Part shown: positions 10,501 to 18,115 of the stretch, in pieces
Numbering within the stretch: the first letter of the stretch is position 1
Layout: each line of letters starts with the position of its first letter
Origin: Chitinophaga sp. CF418
Lineage (GTDB): Bacteria; Bacteroidota; Bacteroidia; Chitinophagales; Chitinophagaceae
DNA length: 64,000 nt
Direction: 5' to 3'
Assembly (NCBI RefSeq): GCF_900142925.1
Contig: NZ_FRCN01000014.1
Location: 1-64,000, forward strand
Translations under genes and position numbers: made by a program
Notes under the pieces: model-generated
Databases searched by the model: none
The model's input: only the letters and a program-made list of their open reading frames with translations
What the model was told of the DNA's origin: nothing

Positions 10501-10907
10501 CCCTTCTCATCCACCACCTTACCCGTCACCGTTATCGTCGCAACCGTATCCCCCTCAACCCGCTCTTCTATAACGGGCTTTTTTTTAACCGCTATCGTAT
10601 TCTCTCCTACTTCCACCCACGAAAACCCTCTACCATCCAGCAACTCATGCAATACGCTCTCCACCGGCTTCTCCCTAACGTCAATGGTTACGTTCTTATG
10701 CGCAGCCAGATCAGCATCCTGGAAATAAATATACAGGCCGCTCTTTTTCGAGACCTCCCGTAGCACCTGAGCCAGTGTAGAATTCTTAATGGTAAGACTC
10801 ACAGGTTTCCCCTGTGTCGGAGCGGCATAGCCATTAGAATGCAGGCAAAACATTACAACCATACAGCAGTATAGGAATGCTCGGTTGAGTTTGACAATCT
10901 TTTGCAT
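7560..10907 (-). CDS. SusC/RagA family TonB-dependent outer-membrane transporter with N-terminal STN domain
   Basis: A TonB-dependent transporter of 1115 residues using the ATG two codons inside a GTG. Domains in order: signal peptide; STN (secretin/TonB short) domain about residues 30-115 (SLTIKNSTLAQVLREVSKK); carboxypeptidase-like domain about 125-210; plug with DPLYVIDGVPY and SIDILKDADATAIYGSRAANG; and a beta-barrel ending in IVFGVQLSL. The STN domain is the part that signals to a FecR anti-sigma factor, and a FecI/FecR pair stands divergently next door. The first ~160 codons look distinctly GC-richer than the rest of the gene, suggesting a mosaic gene. Confidence 0.96.
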   Translation of the reverse strand: MQKIVKLNRAFLYCCMVVMFCLHSNGYAAPTQGKPVSLTIKNSTLAQVLREVSKKSGLYIYFQDADLAAHKNVTIDVREKPVESVLHELLDGRGFSWVEVGENTIAVKKKPVIEERVEGDTVATITVTGKVVDEKGTPVIGATVVVKGGTTGTTTNVAGNFILKGVTSNASLVISNVSFLTQEIAVKGRRIVGDVRLKQFVKSLDEVQIQAYGTTTRRVSTSNISTVKAADIERQPVSNPLLAIQGRVPGVFIEQFSGIAGSGVSVRIQGLNSIGKGNDPLYVIDGVPYLSQLLSTNANNILGTSGVGVGSYGAQNGNPLSFINPSDIESIDILKDADATAIYGSRAANGAVLITTKRGKAGETKVDVTVQSGFGKINRSINLLNTQEYLQLRREALKNNNNSVPSAFDYDLNGTWNQSRYTNWQKALIGGTSTYNDAKASISGGNSSTQFLMGAAYHRETTVFPGDFNDKKGAAHFSITNISPNEDFHIQFSGSYLIDENRLPGNDLTGDALRLPPNAPALYNSDGSLNWAPLPNGTSTWTNPLASFLYGTQKIKTNNLISSATISYRIIPGLDIKSNIGYNNLTSNGTNVTPLTVYLPEYRSFFQRSAIYSNNQVNSWIVEPQVTYNTQIKSGRLDLLVGTTIQESNSNGTLTRASGFSSDLILEDIGSAATISVPTTVRAKYRYNALFGRLNYNWHDKYIVNITARRDGSSRFGSENVFHNFASIGTAWVFSNEPFIKDNFSFLSFGKIRGSYGTTGNDQVGDYGFLNLYRNSNNWGVPYQGVGGLEPFGLPNPYLQWEKTRKLQLGVDLGLWNESVLFNVNYFRNRSSNQILDYSLSIVTGVDAISSNFPAKVQNSGWEFSINTINIKRTKISWSSSINLTIPQNKLLAFPNLEQSSYWSSTLVIGEPLTLTKVYHYNGVDPVTGLYQFSDKDGKLTSNPNPLTDQYVYINTTPSLYGGIHNSFTFNGFDFQFLFQFVKQKAPSNYFGNFPPGFAVNQPDNILNRWQSNGDIRSIQKVSTDFGVFTPLSAANNSDKAYSDASYIRLKNVSLSWQIPEVLKKKSHLKNCRLFVQGQNLFTITKYAGLDPETKIIYNSLPPLRTIVFGVQLSL

Positions 10908-11571
10908 AGTCACACAACGATTTTGGTTAGTTAATTGGTTGGTCGCGATATCAAATTTAGCTAGGTATAATGCCCTTACATTACAGAAACGGAATAAACA
11001 TCCTATGCACAGTAAGAGCAGGACACAGATAAGTCTGGTATATTGCTCTGTCTTGAGTGCGACAGCGAGGATATCTATGGTTACTGGGAAATCCTTGGCG
11101 ATAAAAGCATTACGCGCGTTGTAGGTACCCCCAACGAATTTTCTTAGTTAATTTCAAAGGCATAGTAAAACTTCGAACATTCAGTATTTTGATATAGTTC
11201 CCAATATTAAAAAGTAAAATTTAACAGTAAGGTAACGTCCATAAGCAAACTTTTTTTTGAGAAATTTTCGCAGTGCTAGTCCTTATCTATTTCGTCCTGT
11301 CTAGAGATTGGTTTTTCAAAAAGATAAAAATGAGTCATTGGGTATTTGCCTACCCAAACTCTAGTGACGTATTCTGATTATTTTATTTATTATAACACGA
11401 TATTATTTTCAATTGTTCTCAAAAAATAATGTTGTTGCACGCATAAAAATGTATTACCTTTTAATTAACTTCAGCCGGAACTGACACGTTCTGGAGTTAC
11501 AAAGGATGCCAAGTGATCGTCAATATTCCCTCAATCTCTTTTCCACTAAAAGCCATTATGGTGATAATATG

Positions 11572-11606
11572 CCAGGTTTGTTATCCTACTTTGATAACCG
11601 GCCTGG
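11572..11606 (+). promoter_or_regulatory. Interrupted inverted repeat upstream of the ECF sigma-factor gene
   Basis: Two stacked stems, CCAGG/CCTGG and GTTATC/GATAAC, are separated by a 3-by-3 internal mismatch and enclose the loop CTACTTT. This may be an operator or a leader hairpin. It is too far from a T-run to be a normal terminator. Confidence 0.45.
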
Positions 11607-11643
11607 TAAACTATTTGTAATACGTACCTAAACCAATGAATAA

Positions 11644-11663
11644 CGGCAGTTGAATAACTGCCG
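11644..11663 (+). promoter_or_regulatory. Perfect hairpin 9 bases before the sigma-factor start codon
   Basis: CGGCAGTT-GAAT-AACTGCCG is a perfect 8-bp stem with a 4-base loop. It ends just before the position a ribosome would occupy at the ATG, so it may tune translation of the sigma factor. Confidence 0.45.
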
Positions 11664-11672
11664 GGACGGAAT

Positions 11673-12227
11673 ATGAAAGGGGAAAGTCTAAATAAGGAAG
11701 CCGACATCCTACAACGTCTGAAAAGGGGAGAGGAATCTGCCCTGAGAGAACTTGTGGACTTATACCGGCCACAAATGCTCATGGAAGCATATTATGTCAT
11801 CCGGGATATGGATGAGGCCGAAGATATCGTTCAGGAGGTCTTCATTCGTTTCTGGAATGTAAAAGAGAAGGTGGAGCTAAAGCCATCCCTTATGGCATAT
11901 CTGCTAAGGGCTACCCGCAATGAGAGTCTCATAAAGCTCAGAAAAGATAAAACCAGGGGCAAAAGACAGGACCTATACAACTACTTCCAGGAATCCATTA
12001 CTCAGATGAAGCCGTTTGAAAGCGCGGAACTCGCAAAACAGCTAAAGAATGCAATGGAATATATTCCACCTGCCGCCCGTAAATCTTTTGTCAAACTCTA
12101 CCTGGAAGATAAAAGCCAGAAAACAATTGCTGCAGAACAGAATATCAGCCTCCAGGTGGTAAAAAATAATATCAGCAAGGCACTAAAAATACTGCGTGAA
12201 AAGCTGCATACTGTAAAATTATTGTAG
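11673..12227 (+). CDS. ECF (FecI-type) RNA polymerase sigma factor
   Basis: A sigma-70 family extracytoplasmic-function factor of 184 residues, normal for the Bacteroidota FecI-like group. Region 2 is seen in DMDEAEDIVQEVFIRFW and the region 4 helix-turn-helix in KSQKTIAAEQNISLQVVKNNISKAL. It is followed 45 bases later by a FecR-type anti-sigma factor. The divergent susC has an STN signalling domain, which is the usual three-part cell-surface signalling arrangement: transporter senses ligand, FecR releases sigma, sigma transcribes susC. The leader contains two hairpins. Confidence 0.94.
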   Translation: MKGESLNKEADILQRLKRGEESALRELVDLYRPQMLMEAYYVIRDMDEAEDIVQEVFIRFWNVKEKVELKPSLMAYLLRATRNESLIKLRKDKTRGKRQDLYNYFQESITQMKPFESAELAKQLKNAMEYIPPAARKSFVKLYLEDKSQKTIAAEQNISLQVVKNNISKALKILREKLHTVKLL

Positions 12228-12272
12228 GAACGGACGTTACCTATTAGCTAATAATTACTTTATATATTGGAA

Positions 12273-13424
12273 ATGAAGACGAATCTCGAAGATATTAGAA
12301 TTTTGGTCTTAGATGAAATATCCGGAAACCTTTCTGAAGCCGGACGAGAGACGCTATTCCAGGAAATATCAGTGAACGAGGATGCCAGGGCGATGCGGGA
12401 TGACATGTTAAACGTATTAAATACACCTGAGGTACAGGATTATCTGAAACGCCAACCATTCGAGGATCCTGCAGATAAGATCCTTAACCGTATACACCAC
12501 CAGAAACGCCGAAAAATTGTTGCAATAAGTACATTGACAGCTGCCGCTGCTGCTGCTGTGATCGCATTACTAACTATTCCAACTCTTTTTAAATCAGAGT
12601 TCTCAGGAAAAACCGGTAACGATTTTAAAACAGCTCAAACAGCCACTAACAAACAGCAGATCCAGTTAAAAATGGCAAACGGCCAGGTCATCACCCTGGA
12701 TACCGATACCAGCCAGGTGGTTGCCGGCAATGCCGTGCTGAAAACACACAATAAAACACTTACATATACCACCACTTCCGCTACCAGCGGCGCTGAATTT
12801 GCTACGCTTACCGTTCCTGCCGGAAAAGACTATACCATACACTTATCCGACGGCACACTGGTACAGCTGAATGCAGCTACTTCTATCCGTTTCCCGCTGG
12901 CATTTAAAGCAGGAAACAGGGAAGTATATATTAACGGAGAGGCCTACCTGATGATAGCCAAAAATGCCAGCCAGCCGTTTATTGTACATCTTCCGAATTC
13001 CACCGTCCGCGTTCTTGGCACTGAATTCAATGTCAATACCTACGACAGCGGCGTAGCACGGATAGCGTTAGTACAGGGCGCTGTTAAGGTAATCAGCAAA
13101 ACAGATAGCCTTCAACTCACACCGGGACAGGAAGCTGTCTATGCTTCCAATAAGATCAGTACAGGGCCTTTTGACGAAACAGACGTACTGAGCTGGAGAC
13201 TGGGTAAATTCCTGTTCAGCAATGCCAGGTTAGACGAGGTTTGCCGGGTCATCCCCCGCCTCTATGGCATCTCCCTGGAACTGGATAACAAAGAAGTGGC
13301 CGGAAAACGTTTTACAGGTGTAATAGATAGACACCAGCCAATAGAAAATGTATTGAAGGCACTAAAAGCTACTAACGGTATAGACTACTATACAGATAAA
13401 AATGGAGTATTCCATATCAAATAA
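12273..13424 (+). CDS. FecR family anti-sigma factor with DUF4974 C-terminal domain
   Basis: An inner-membrane regulator of 383 residues. I use the ATG that gives MKTNLEDI; a TTG two codons earlier is less likely. A cytoplasmic sigma-binding part (about 1-85) is followed by one membrane helix (STLTAAAAAAVIALLTIP), the periplasmic FecR domain (GKDYTIHLSDGTLVQLNAAT; VRVLGTEFNVNTY) and a C-terminal DUF4974 domain (FSNARLDEVCRVIPRLYGI) that should contact the STN domain of the transporter. It forms an operon with the preceding sigma-factor gene. Confidence 0.94.
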   Translation: MKTNLEDIRILVLDEISGNLSEAGRETLFQEISVNEDARAMRDDMLNVLNTPEVQDYLKRQPFEDPADKILNRIHHQKRRKIVAISTLTAAAAAAVIALLTIPTLFKSEFSGKTGNDFKTAQTATNKQQIQLKMANGQVITLDTDTSQVVAGNAVLKTHNKTLTYTTTSATSGAEFATLTVPAGKDYTIHLSDGTLVQLNAATSIRFPLAFKAGNREVYINGEAYLMIAKNASQPFIVHLPNSTVRVLGTEFNVNTYDSGVARIALVQGAVKVISKTDSLQLTPGQEAVYASNKISTGPFDETDVLSWRLGKFLFSNARLDEVCRVIPRLYGISLELDNKEVAGKRFTGVIDRHQPIENVLKALKATNGIDYYTDKNGVFHIK

Positions 13425-13706
13425 TCAACCATTAATCTTGTTTATCGCCATTCCTATCACCTCATCCAACGTTATCAGGTTAACCATTTAAAGATTCCCT
13501 TTTCGTTCCCCAACAATGTGAATTCACCTTCATCCATTGTATCCCCATTTCCGGAATCCCCCTCTGGCCAGCTCATAAGCCATCCCATATATACATATTC
13601 TAATATTTATTACTATCTTGTCAGCAATGCCATATCAGATATCGTAAACGGGGCAATTAAACATTTCACTATCAATTAATTAAAGTTCGGGAGAAATCAC
13701 TTACCT

Positions 13707-14744
13707 ATGAAAAAGCTGTTCTCTATTGTTGTGACTTCGGTCGCACTTTATTCCTGTAGCTCTACAAATCTTGTCTACATCAGCGTCCAACAACCGGCGC
13801 CTGTGACCATATCCCCTGATATAAAAAACGTGGGGATCGTGAACAGAAGTACCGTTGCAGACAAAAACAAAGCCCTGGACATCATTGACAAGGTACTTAC
13901 CGTGGAAGGCGATAGCCTTGACAGACAAGCCGCCCAGGCAGGCGTTATCGGACTTGCCGATGAACTGATCAAAAACAACAGGTTCACCAATGTCACCGCT
14001 TTCAATAGTATTGACCTGAGGACAAACGTGCCCGGACAATTCCCCGCCCCACTTACATGGGACGTGATTGAGAAGATCTGCCGGGAAAAACACGTAGACG
14101 CGCTGTTCTCACTGGAGCTGTTTGACACAGATTCAAAAGTAAGCTACGCTGCCGTTCCCATATCAATGAAAACACCATTAGGCAATATTCCAGGCATCGA
14201 GCACCACGCTAATATGCTCACAACCGTGAAAACCGGCTGGAGAATCTATGATCCTGTGGAAAAGTTGGTACTGGACGAATACGCGCTCACCAGAGACATC
14301 ACCTTCACCGGAAAAGGTATTAACCCCGTAGCTGCCGCCGGCGCTATCATCAACCGGAAAGAAGCCATACTTGACGTCAGCAGAAAAACGGGGCAGGCCT
14401 ATGCCTCTAGATTGATCCCCTACTGGATAAGAGTAACCCGGGATTATTATGTGAAAGGAACCGATAACTTCAGTATCGCTACGCGTAAAGCGCGAACAGG
14501 TAACTGGGATGGCGCTGCCGAATTATGGAAGAAAGAAACGACCTCCTCCAGCGCTAAGATTGCTGGCAGGGCATGCTACAATATGGCGATCATCTGTGAA
14601 ATAAACGGGCAGCTGGATAAGGCAATAGAATGGGCACAAAAGGCTTATGAGAACTATAACAACCGCCTGGCACTGAAATATGTCAACATCCTTAAAAACA
14701 GGAAAGCAAGCAATAATGTGCTGAACTATCAACAGCAAAGCTAA
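13707..14744 (+). CDS. DUF6340 family lipoprotein
   Basis: A predicted lipoprotein of 345 residues; the signal peptide ends in a lipobox-like ALYSCSS. The N-terminal half (NVGIVNRS; GLADELIKNNRF) matches the Bacteroidota family named DUF6340. The last 80 residues (AKIAGRACYNMAIICEINGQ; AIEWAQKAYE) form TPR-like helices, suggesting binding to another envelope protein. It stands alone, 282 bases after fecR and ending at a strong terminator. Function unknown. Confidence 0.85.
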   Translation: MKKLFSIVVTSVALYSCSSTNLVYISVQQPAPVTISPDIKNVGIVNRSTVADKNKALDIIDKVLTVEGDSLDRQAAQAGVIGLADELIKNNRFTNVTAFNSIDLRTNVPGQFPAPLTWDVIEKICREKHVDALFSLELFDTDSKVSYAAVPISMKTPLGNIPGIEHHANMLTTVKTGWRIYDPVEKLVLDEYALTRDITFTGKGINPVAAAGAIINRKEAILDVSRKTGQAYASRLIPYWIRVTRDYYVKGTDNFSIATRKARTGNWDGAAELWKKETTSSSAKIAGRACYNMAIICEINGQLDKAIEWAQKAYENYNNRLALKYVNILKNRKASNNVLNYQQQS

Positions 14745-14749
14745 AGTTT

Positions 14750-14785
14750 CAGGTCTATGGGGAAATTAACTGCCCCATAGACCTG
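14750..14785. terminator. Strong bidirectional terminator
   Basis: The 13-bp arms CAGGTCTATGGGG and CCCCATAGACCTG are perfect complements with a 10-base loop, followed by TCTTTTT. It lies between the convergent DUF6340 and DUF2461 genes. Confidence 0.9.
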
Positions 14786-14804
14786 TCTTTTTAATACAGA
14801 TCCA

Positions 14805-15494
14805 TCACAATGCCTCCCCGTTAATATCTGTCGTCAGCACATCACTCATATAATCGAAAAACGGACGCATATTCTTGAATGTCTGATTCGCCTCTTTAAG
14901 AAACTCACCACTCAATACCACTTCATCCGGAAAATTCCTGACTAAAAGAAATTGCTTATAACGCAGCAGATCAATCGCCTCATGGTCCGCATCAAAACCC
15001 TTCGGAGCAGTTTTCAGCTGCTCACCTTTCAGCTCACCAAATGTCGAAACAAAGGACTTAGCTTTTAGAATTTTCCGCAGCGGTGCCGGGTCAAATGCAA
15101 TATCTTCCCTCATCCGTTTAAGGTCCTCTGTACTGGGACCAAAGAATCCACCTGCAATAAAGCTATTGCCAGGCTCAATATGGAAATAATACCCTCCGCG
15201 GCGATATTTGGTTGCACGCTTGAAGCTACCGCTCCAGTGAGTCTTATAAGGCGTTTTATCTGCAGAAAAACGGGTGTCTCTATAAATACGATACAGGCTC
15301 TTCTTGCCGGAAGGCGTTTCTATTTCATCATGTGCATTAAGCGCCTGCAGTAATGCTTCGGCAAAGTTCTCTACAATGGTCAACTCATTCAGGAAAGTAT
15401 CCTTATGCGCGTTGAACCATTCCCTGTTATTGTTGCTTCTTAATTTATTCAAGAAATCAAAGCCTGATGGAAGTAATAATGCCTGCTTGGCCAT
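14805..15494 (-). CDS. DUF2461 family protein (TIGR02453)
   Basis: A soluble protein of 229 residues. The start giving MAKQALLLPSGFDFLNKLR is preferred over one 42 codons earlier, because family members begin just before the F-x-FL-x-L-x-NNNREWF motif, seen here as LRSNNNREWFNAHKD. The conserved YRIYRDTRFSADKTPYKTH and GGYYFHIEPG segments are present. The family is widespread and of unknown biochemical role. It is divergent from the small membrane protein that follows. Confidence 0.9.
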   Translation of the reverse strand: MAKQALLLPSGFDFLNKLRSNNNREWFNAHKDTFLNELTIVENFAEALLQALNAHDEIETPSGKKSLYRIYRDTRFSADKTPYKTHWSGSFKRATKYRRGGYYFHIEPGNSFIAGGFFGPSTEDLKRMREDIAFDPAPLRKILKAKSFVSTFGELKGEQLKTAPKGFDADHEAIDLLRYKQFLLVRNFPDEVVLSGEFLKEANQTFKNMRPFFDYMSDVLTTDINGEAL

Positions 15495-15678
15495 AAGATC
15501 CGGTTTAAATGACCCGGCAAAGATACTAACACGAAAAACGATATTTCGCGAATCAACAGCCAATTGCGATATATCACTAAAAAAATTCTGCCCAAAAAAC
15601 ATTATCTTAATGTTTGACAATCATTTAAGGAATGGCATACCCCTTGCCCTTCCAGTCCCAACTCTAATACTTACAACT

Positions 15679-16179
15679 ATGATTCACCTCACAACATTGG
15701 GCCTCATCCACACCATAATCGGCGTGTTGGCCCTCATTCCGGCATTTGTATCACTATTTACTTTTGGCGTGATCGCCCCTCAGAAAAGAACCGGCAAGAT
15801 CTATATCATTCTGACTGCATTAGCCTGTTTGACCTCTTTCCCTATCATGAAGAGCGGCCATCTATCGCCCGGACATTTCCTGGCCATTACGATACTGGTA
15901 ATGCTTCCGCTGGCGTATTATGCGCCTTCTATAAAATTATTCGGCCAGAAATGGCAGTACATCCAGGTGACGTTAATGTCGCTCACATTATTTTTCTCAC
16001 TGGTACCTGCATTCACAGAAACCCTTATCCGCGTACCATTAGGACATCCATTTGCATCTGGACAGGAAGACCCGGCACTTCAACCTGTTATGGGAGTACT
16101 GGCCCTCGTCTTTGTCGTGGGTATATGCTATCAACTATACAAGCTGAGAGGACAGAACAAGAAACTCCAATCAGCATAA
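15679..16179 (+). CDS. Small integral membrane protein, unknown function
   Basis: A protein of 166 residues with about five hydrophobic helices (LIHTIIGVLALIPAFVSLF; IYIILTALACLTSF; FLAITILVMLPLAYYA; VTLMSLTLFFSLVPAF; PVMGVLALVFVVGICY) and a charged C-terminus. The open frame extends far upstream, but that part overlaps the start of the DUF2461 gene on the other strand; the ATG giving MIHLTTLGLIHT starts directly at the first helix. It resembles DUF2306-like small membrane proteins in layout only. Function unknown. Confidence 0.75.
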   Translation: MIHLTTLGLIHTIIGVLALIPAFVSLFTFGVIAPQKRTGKIYIILTALACLTSFPIMKSGHLSPGHFLAITILVMLPLAYYAPSIKLFGQKWQYIQVTLMSLTLFFSLVPAFTETLIRVPLGHPFASGQEDPALQPVMGVLALVFVVGICYQLYKLRGQNKKLQSA

Positions 16180-16270
16180 CAATTCATGGAAGTAGCAGGC
16201 TATCTGCCTGCTGCTTCCCACCATGATGGCCAACCCAACGCGACATTATGCAGGTATTCTTTAAATTTGT

Positions 16271-16840
16271 ATGATGTCGCACCCTTTAAGAACACATATA
16301 GAATCTGTCAGCAAACTGACAGATGAAGAATTTGACTATATTTTGTCTCACTTTACAACTGTAAAGCTCAAAAAGCACAGTTCATTGGTAAGGGAAGGCG
16401 ACCTGGTAAAACATGAATATTTCGTACTGAAAGGCTGTCTCAGATCATATGTAACGGATAATACCGGAAAGGAATTCACCTATCAGTTTGCGGCGGAGAC
16501 CTGGTGGATTTCAGAAAGAGAGGCTTTCATGAAGCACATTCCTGCCTCTACCGCTATTGAATGCCTGGAAGACTGCCAGTTGTTAGCGCTATCTTATGAA
16601 GACCGTGCAAAGCTGGGCAGGGAGATCTGGAAATACGAACACTATCTGGCAGTAAAATCCAATATGGGATATGTTGCATTGCAAAAAAGATTGCAACTAA
16701 TGATCATGGGAAGTGCAAAGGAGCGCTTTGAAAATTTCGTCCACCAATATCCACATCTATACAACCGGATCCCTAAGACGCATATAGCCTCTTATCTTGG
16801 CGTTTCAAGAGAAACCATAAGCCGTTTATACCGGAAATAA
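16271..16840 (+). CDS. Crp/Fnr family transcriptional regulator (first of two)
   Basis: A protein of 189 residues with an N-terminal cyclic-nucleotide-binding-like beta roll (LVREGDLVKHEYFVLKGCLRSY) and a C-terminal winged helix-turn-helix ending IASYLGVSRETISRLYRK right after the recognition helix, as usual in Bacteroidota. No Fe-S cysteine cluster is seen, so the signal may be a small ligand or none. A TAAATTTG box touches the start codon. A perfect inverted repeat follows the stop, and an exported metallo-beta-lactamase-fold hydrolase comes next, its likely target. Confidence 0.92.
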   Translation: MMSHPLRTHIESVSKLTDEEFDYILSHFTTVKLKKHSSLVREGDLVKHEYFVLKGCLRSYVTDNTGKEFTYQFAAETWWISEREAFMKHIPASTAIECLEDCQLLALSYEDRAKLGREIWKYEHYLAVKSNMGYVALQKRLQLMIMGSAKERFENFVHQYPHLYNRIPKTHIASYLGVSRETISRLYRK

Positions 16841-16844
16841 CGAC

Positions 16845-16875
16845 ACATTTGTCACAATTTTTAAGTGACAAATGT
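16845..16875. promoter_or_regulatory. Perfect 11-bp inverted repeat between the Crp/Fnr gene and the MBL-fold hydrolase
   Basis: ACATTTGTCAC and GTGACAAATGT are exact complements with a 9-base A/T spacer. No T-run follows, which makes a simple terminator less likely. The TCAC/GTGA half-sites are of Crp/Fnr type but face the opposite way to the usual GTGA-N6-TCAC. It could be an operator for the regulator just encoded, or a transcript-end hairpin. Confidence 0.55.
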
Positions 16876-16927
16876 CCTTTCACCAGGGAAATCACCACAG
16901 GAAATTTGTGTTCTAATTTTTAAACCA

Positions 16928-17902
16928 ATGAAATTTCCAAGTGCATTTTCCTTCAAAGGAATATTAATGTTATTATTACTGAGCGGAATGTTTGCTGCCA
17001 AAGCCCAAACGACAAGCGCCCAACTTCCTGACCAACCAGGCTTTTACCGGATGCAGCTCGGCAACTACCAGGTGATTGCTCTTTCTGACGGCACCATTCC
17101 CTTAAATCTAAAAACACTGCTACACGAGACGAAGCCCGGAGAAATACAAGACTTACTGCGGAACAACTTTCTTGATACCATCGCCGAAACCACTATAAGC
17201 GCTTACCTCGTTCTGGCAAACAATCAGCAGATCCTGATTGACGCCGGCTGTGGCAGCTTCTTTGGACCAACCCTGGGTAAATTAAAGAAACACCTCATTG
17301 ACGCGGGTTTTCATCCCGAAAACATCAATGCTGTACTACTAACACATCTGCATGCTGATCACGTGGGCGGGCTTGTAGAAGGCGATAAAATGACATTCCC
17401 CAATGCGACTATTTACATCAACAAAAAAGAAGCTGAGTTCTGGTTAACAACTGGCAACAAGGAAAAGGCTAACAAAAGGGCGCAACCTTTCTTCGATCCT
17501 GCTCAGGCTGCGATCATGCCTTATCAGAAAGCTGGTAAAGTAAAGACTTATGATCCGGGAGCGCAACTATTCCCAGGCATCTCATCGATCAACGCCTTTG
17601 GTCATACGCCAGGTCATAGTTTTTATATGGTAGAGAGCAAAGGGCAAAAACTTGTATTCTGGGGAGATGTGATCCATGCAGGAGCCGTTCAATTCACCGA
17701 TCCTTCAGTAACAATTGACTTTGATGTAGACCTGGCTGCAGCAGCTGCGGCCCGTAGTAATACCTTCAATGAGGCAGTTAAAGATGGTTATTGGATTGCT
17801 GCGCCACATCTTTCCTTTCCCGGCATAGGGCATTTAAAAGTGAGCGGAAAACAGTATGAGTGGGTACCAGCGAATTATACAACGATATTTACGGATAAGT
17901 AA
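16928..17902 (+). CDS. Exported metallo-beta-lactamase-fold hydrolase
   Basis: A predicted metal-dependent hydrolase of 324 residues. The start giving MKFPSAFSFKGIL is chosen because a signal peptide follows directly (LMLLLLSGMFAAKAQ). Metal ligands are visible: THLHADHVGG (HxHxDH), GHTPGHS, FWGDVIHAG and a late PHLSFPG. The family includes lactonases, thiol hydrolases and phosphodiesterases, so the substrate stays open. It follows a Crp/Fnr gene with a perfect inverted repeat between, and ends at a strong terminator. Confidence 0.92.
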   Translation: MKFPSAFSFKGILMLLLLSGMFAAKAQTTSAQLPDQPGFYRMQLGNYQVIALSDGTIPLNLKTLLHETKPGEIQDLLRNNFLDTIAETTISAYLVLANNQQILIDAGCGSFFGPTLGKLKKHLIDAGFHPENINAVLLTHLHADHVGGLVEGDKMTFPNATIYINKKEAEFWLTTGNKEKANKRAQPFFDPAQAAIMPYQKAGKVKTYDPGAQLFPGISSINAFGHTPGHSFYMVESKGQKLVFWGDVIHAGAVQFTDPSVTIDFDVDLAAAAAARSNTFNEAVKDGYWIAAPHLSFPGIGHLKVSGKQYEWVPANYTTIFTDK

Positions 17903-17904
17903 AA

Positions 17905-17945
17905 AGAAAAGGGTGCACTTCAGGTAACGAAGTGCATCCTTTTCT
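17905..17945 (+). terminator. Intrinsic terminator
   Basis: AGAAAAGGGTGCACTTC pairs with GAAGTGCATCCTTTTCT (one G-T pair) around a 7-base loop, directly after the MBL-fold hydrolase stop. Confidence 0.85.
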
Positions 17946-18087
17946 ATAATACAAATTTTATTGCGATTATACAACCGGAGCTCAACACCAGATCAACTCC
18001 ACCTCTACCCCTGTGCTAATAGGAGCTTATGCCGTAGTTCAAACAATCGCAGGACAACTATTCGCCCCAACCTTTATACTTCTGTAA

Positions 18088-18095
18088 TATCTTTG
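18088..18095 (+). promoter_or_regulatory. Bacteroidota -7 promoter box for the AraC gene
   Basis: TATCTTTG matches the TAnnTTTG consensus and lies 20 bases before the start codon. No clear -33 TTTG is seen, so support is moderate. Confidence 0.5.
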
Positions 18096-18115
18096 TTAGC
18101 AGTAAACGTTCAATA

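Larger units (their letters stand above)
10908..11672. promoter_or_regulatory. Long divergent regulatory gap between susC and the sigma-factor gene
   Basis: About 765 bases with no convincing gene. The AT-rich left two thirds should carry the susC promoter, but I see no clean TAnnTTTG box. The last 100 bases before the sigma-factor gene hold two hairpins, listed separately. Confidence 0.5.

Noticed and set aside
10885..11124. 79-codon open frame in the susC/fecI gap
   Set aside because: Overlaps the susC start on the other strand and has no protein-like pattern.
15304..15678. Long N-terminal extension of the small membrane protein
   Set aside because: Antisense to the DUF2461 gene; the internal ATG starts directly at the first membrane helix.
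16262..16269. TAAATTTG as promoter of the first Crp/Fnr gene
   Set aside because: It touches the start codon, so a transcript would begin inside the gene; kept only as a remark.
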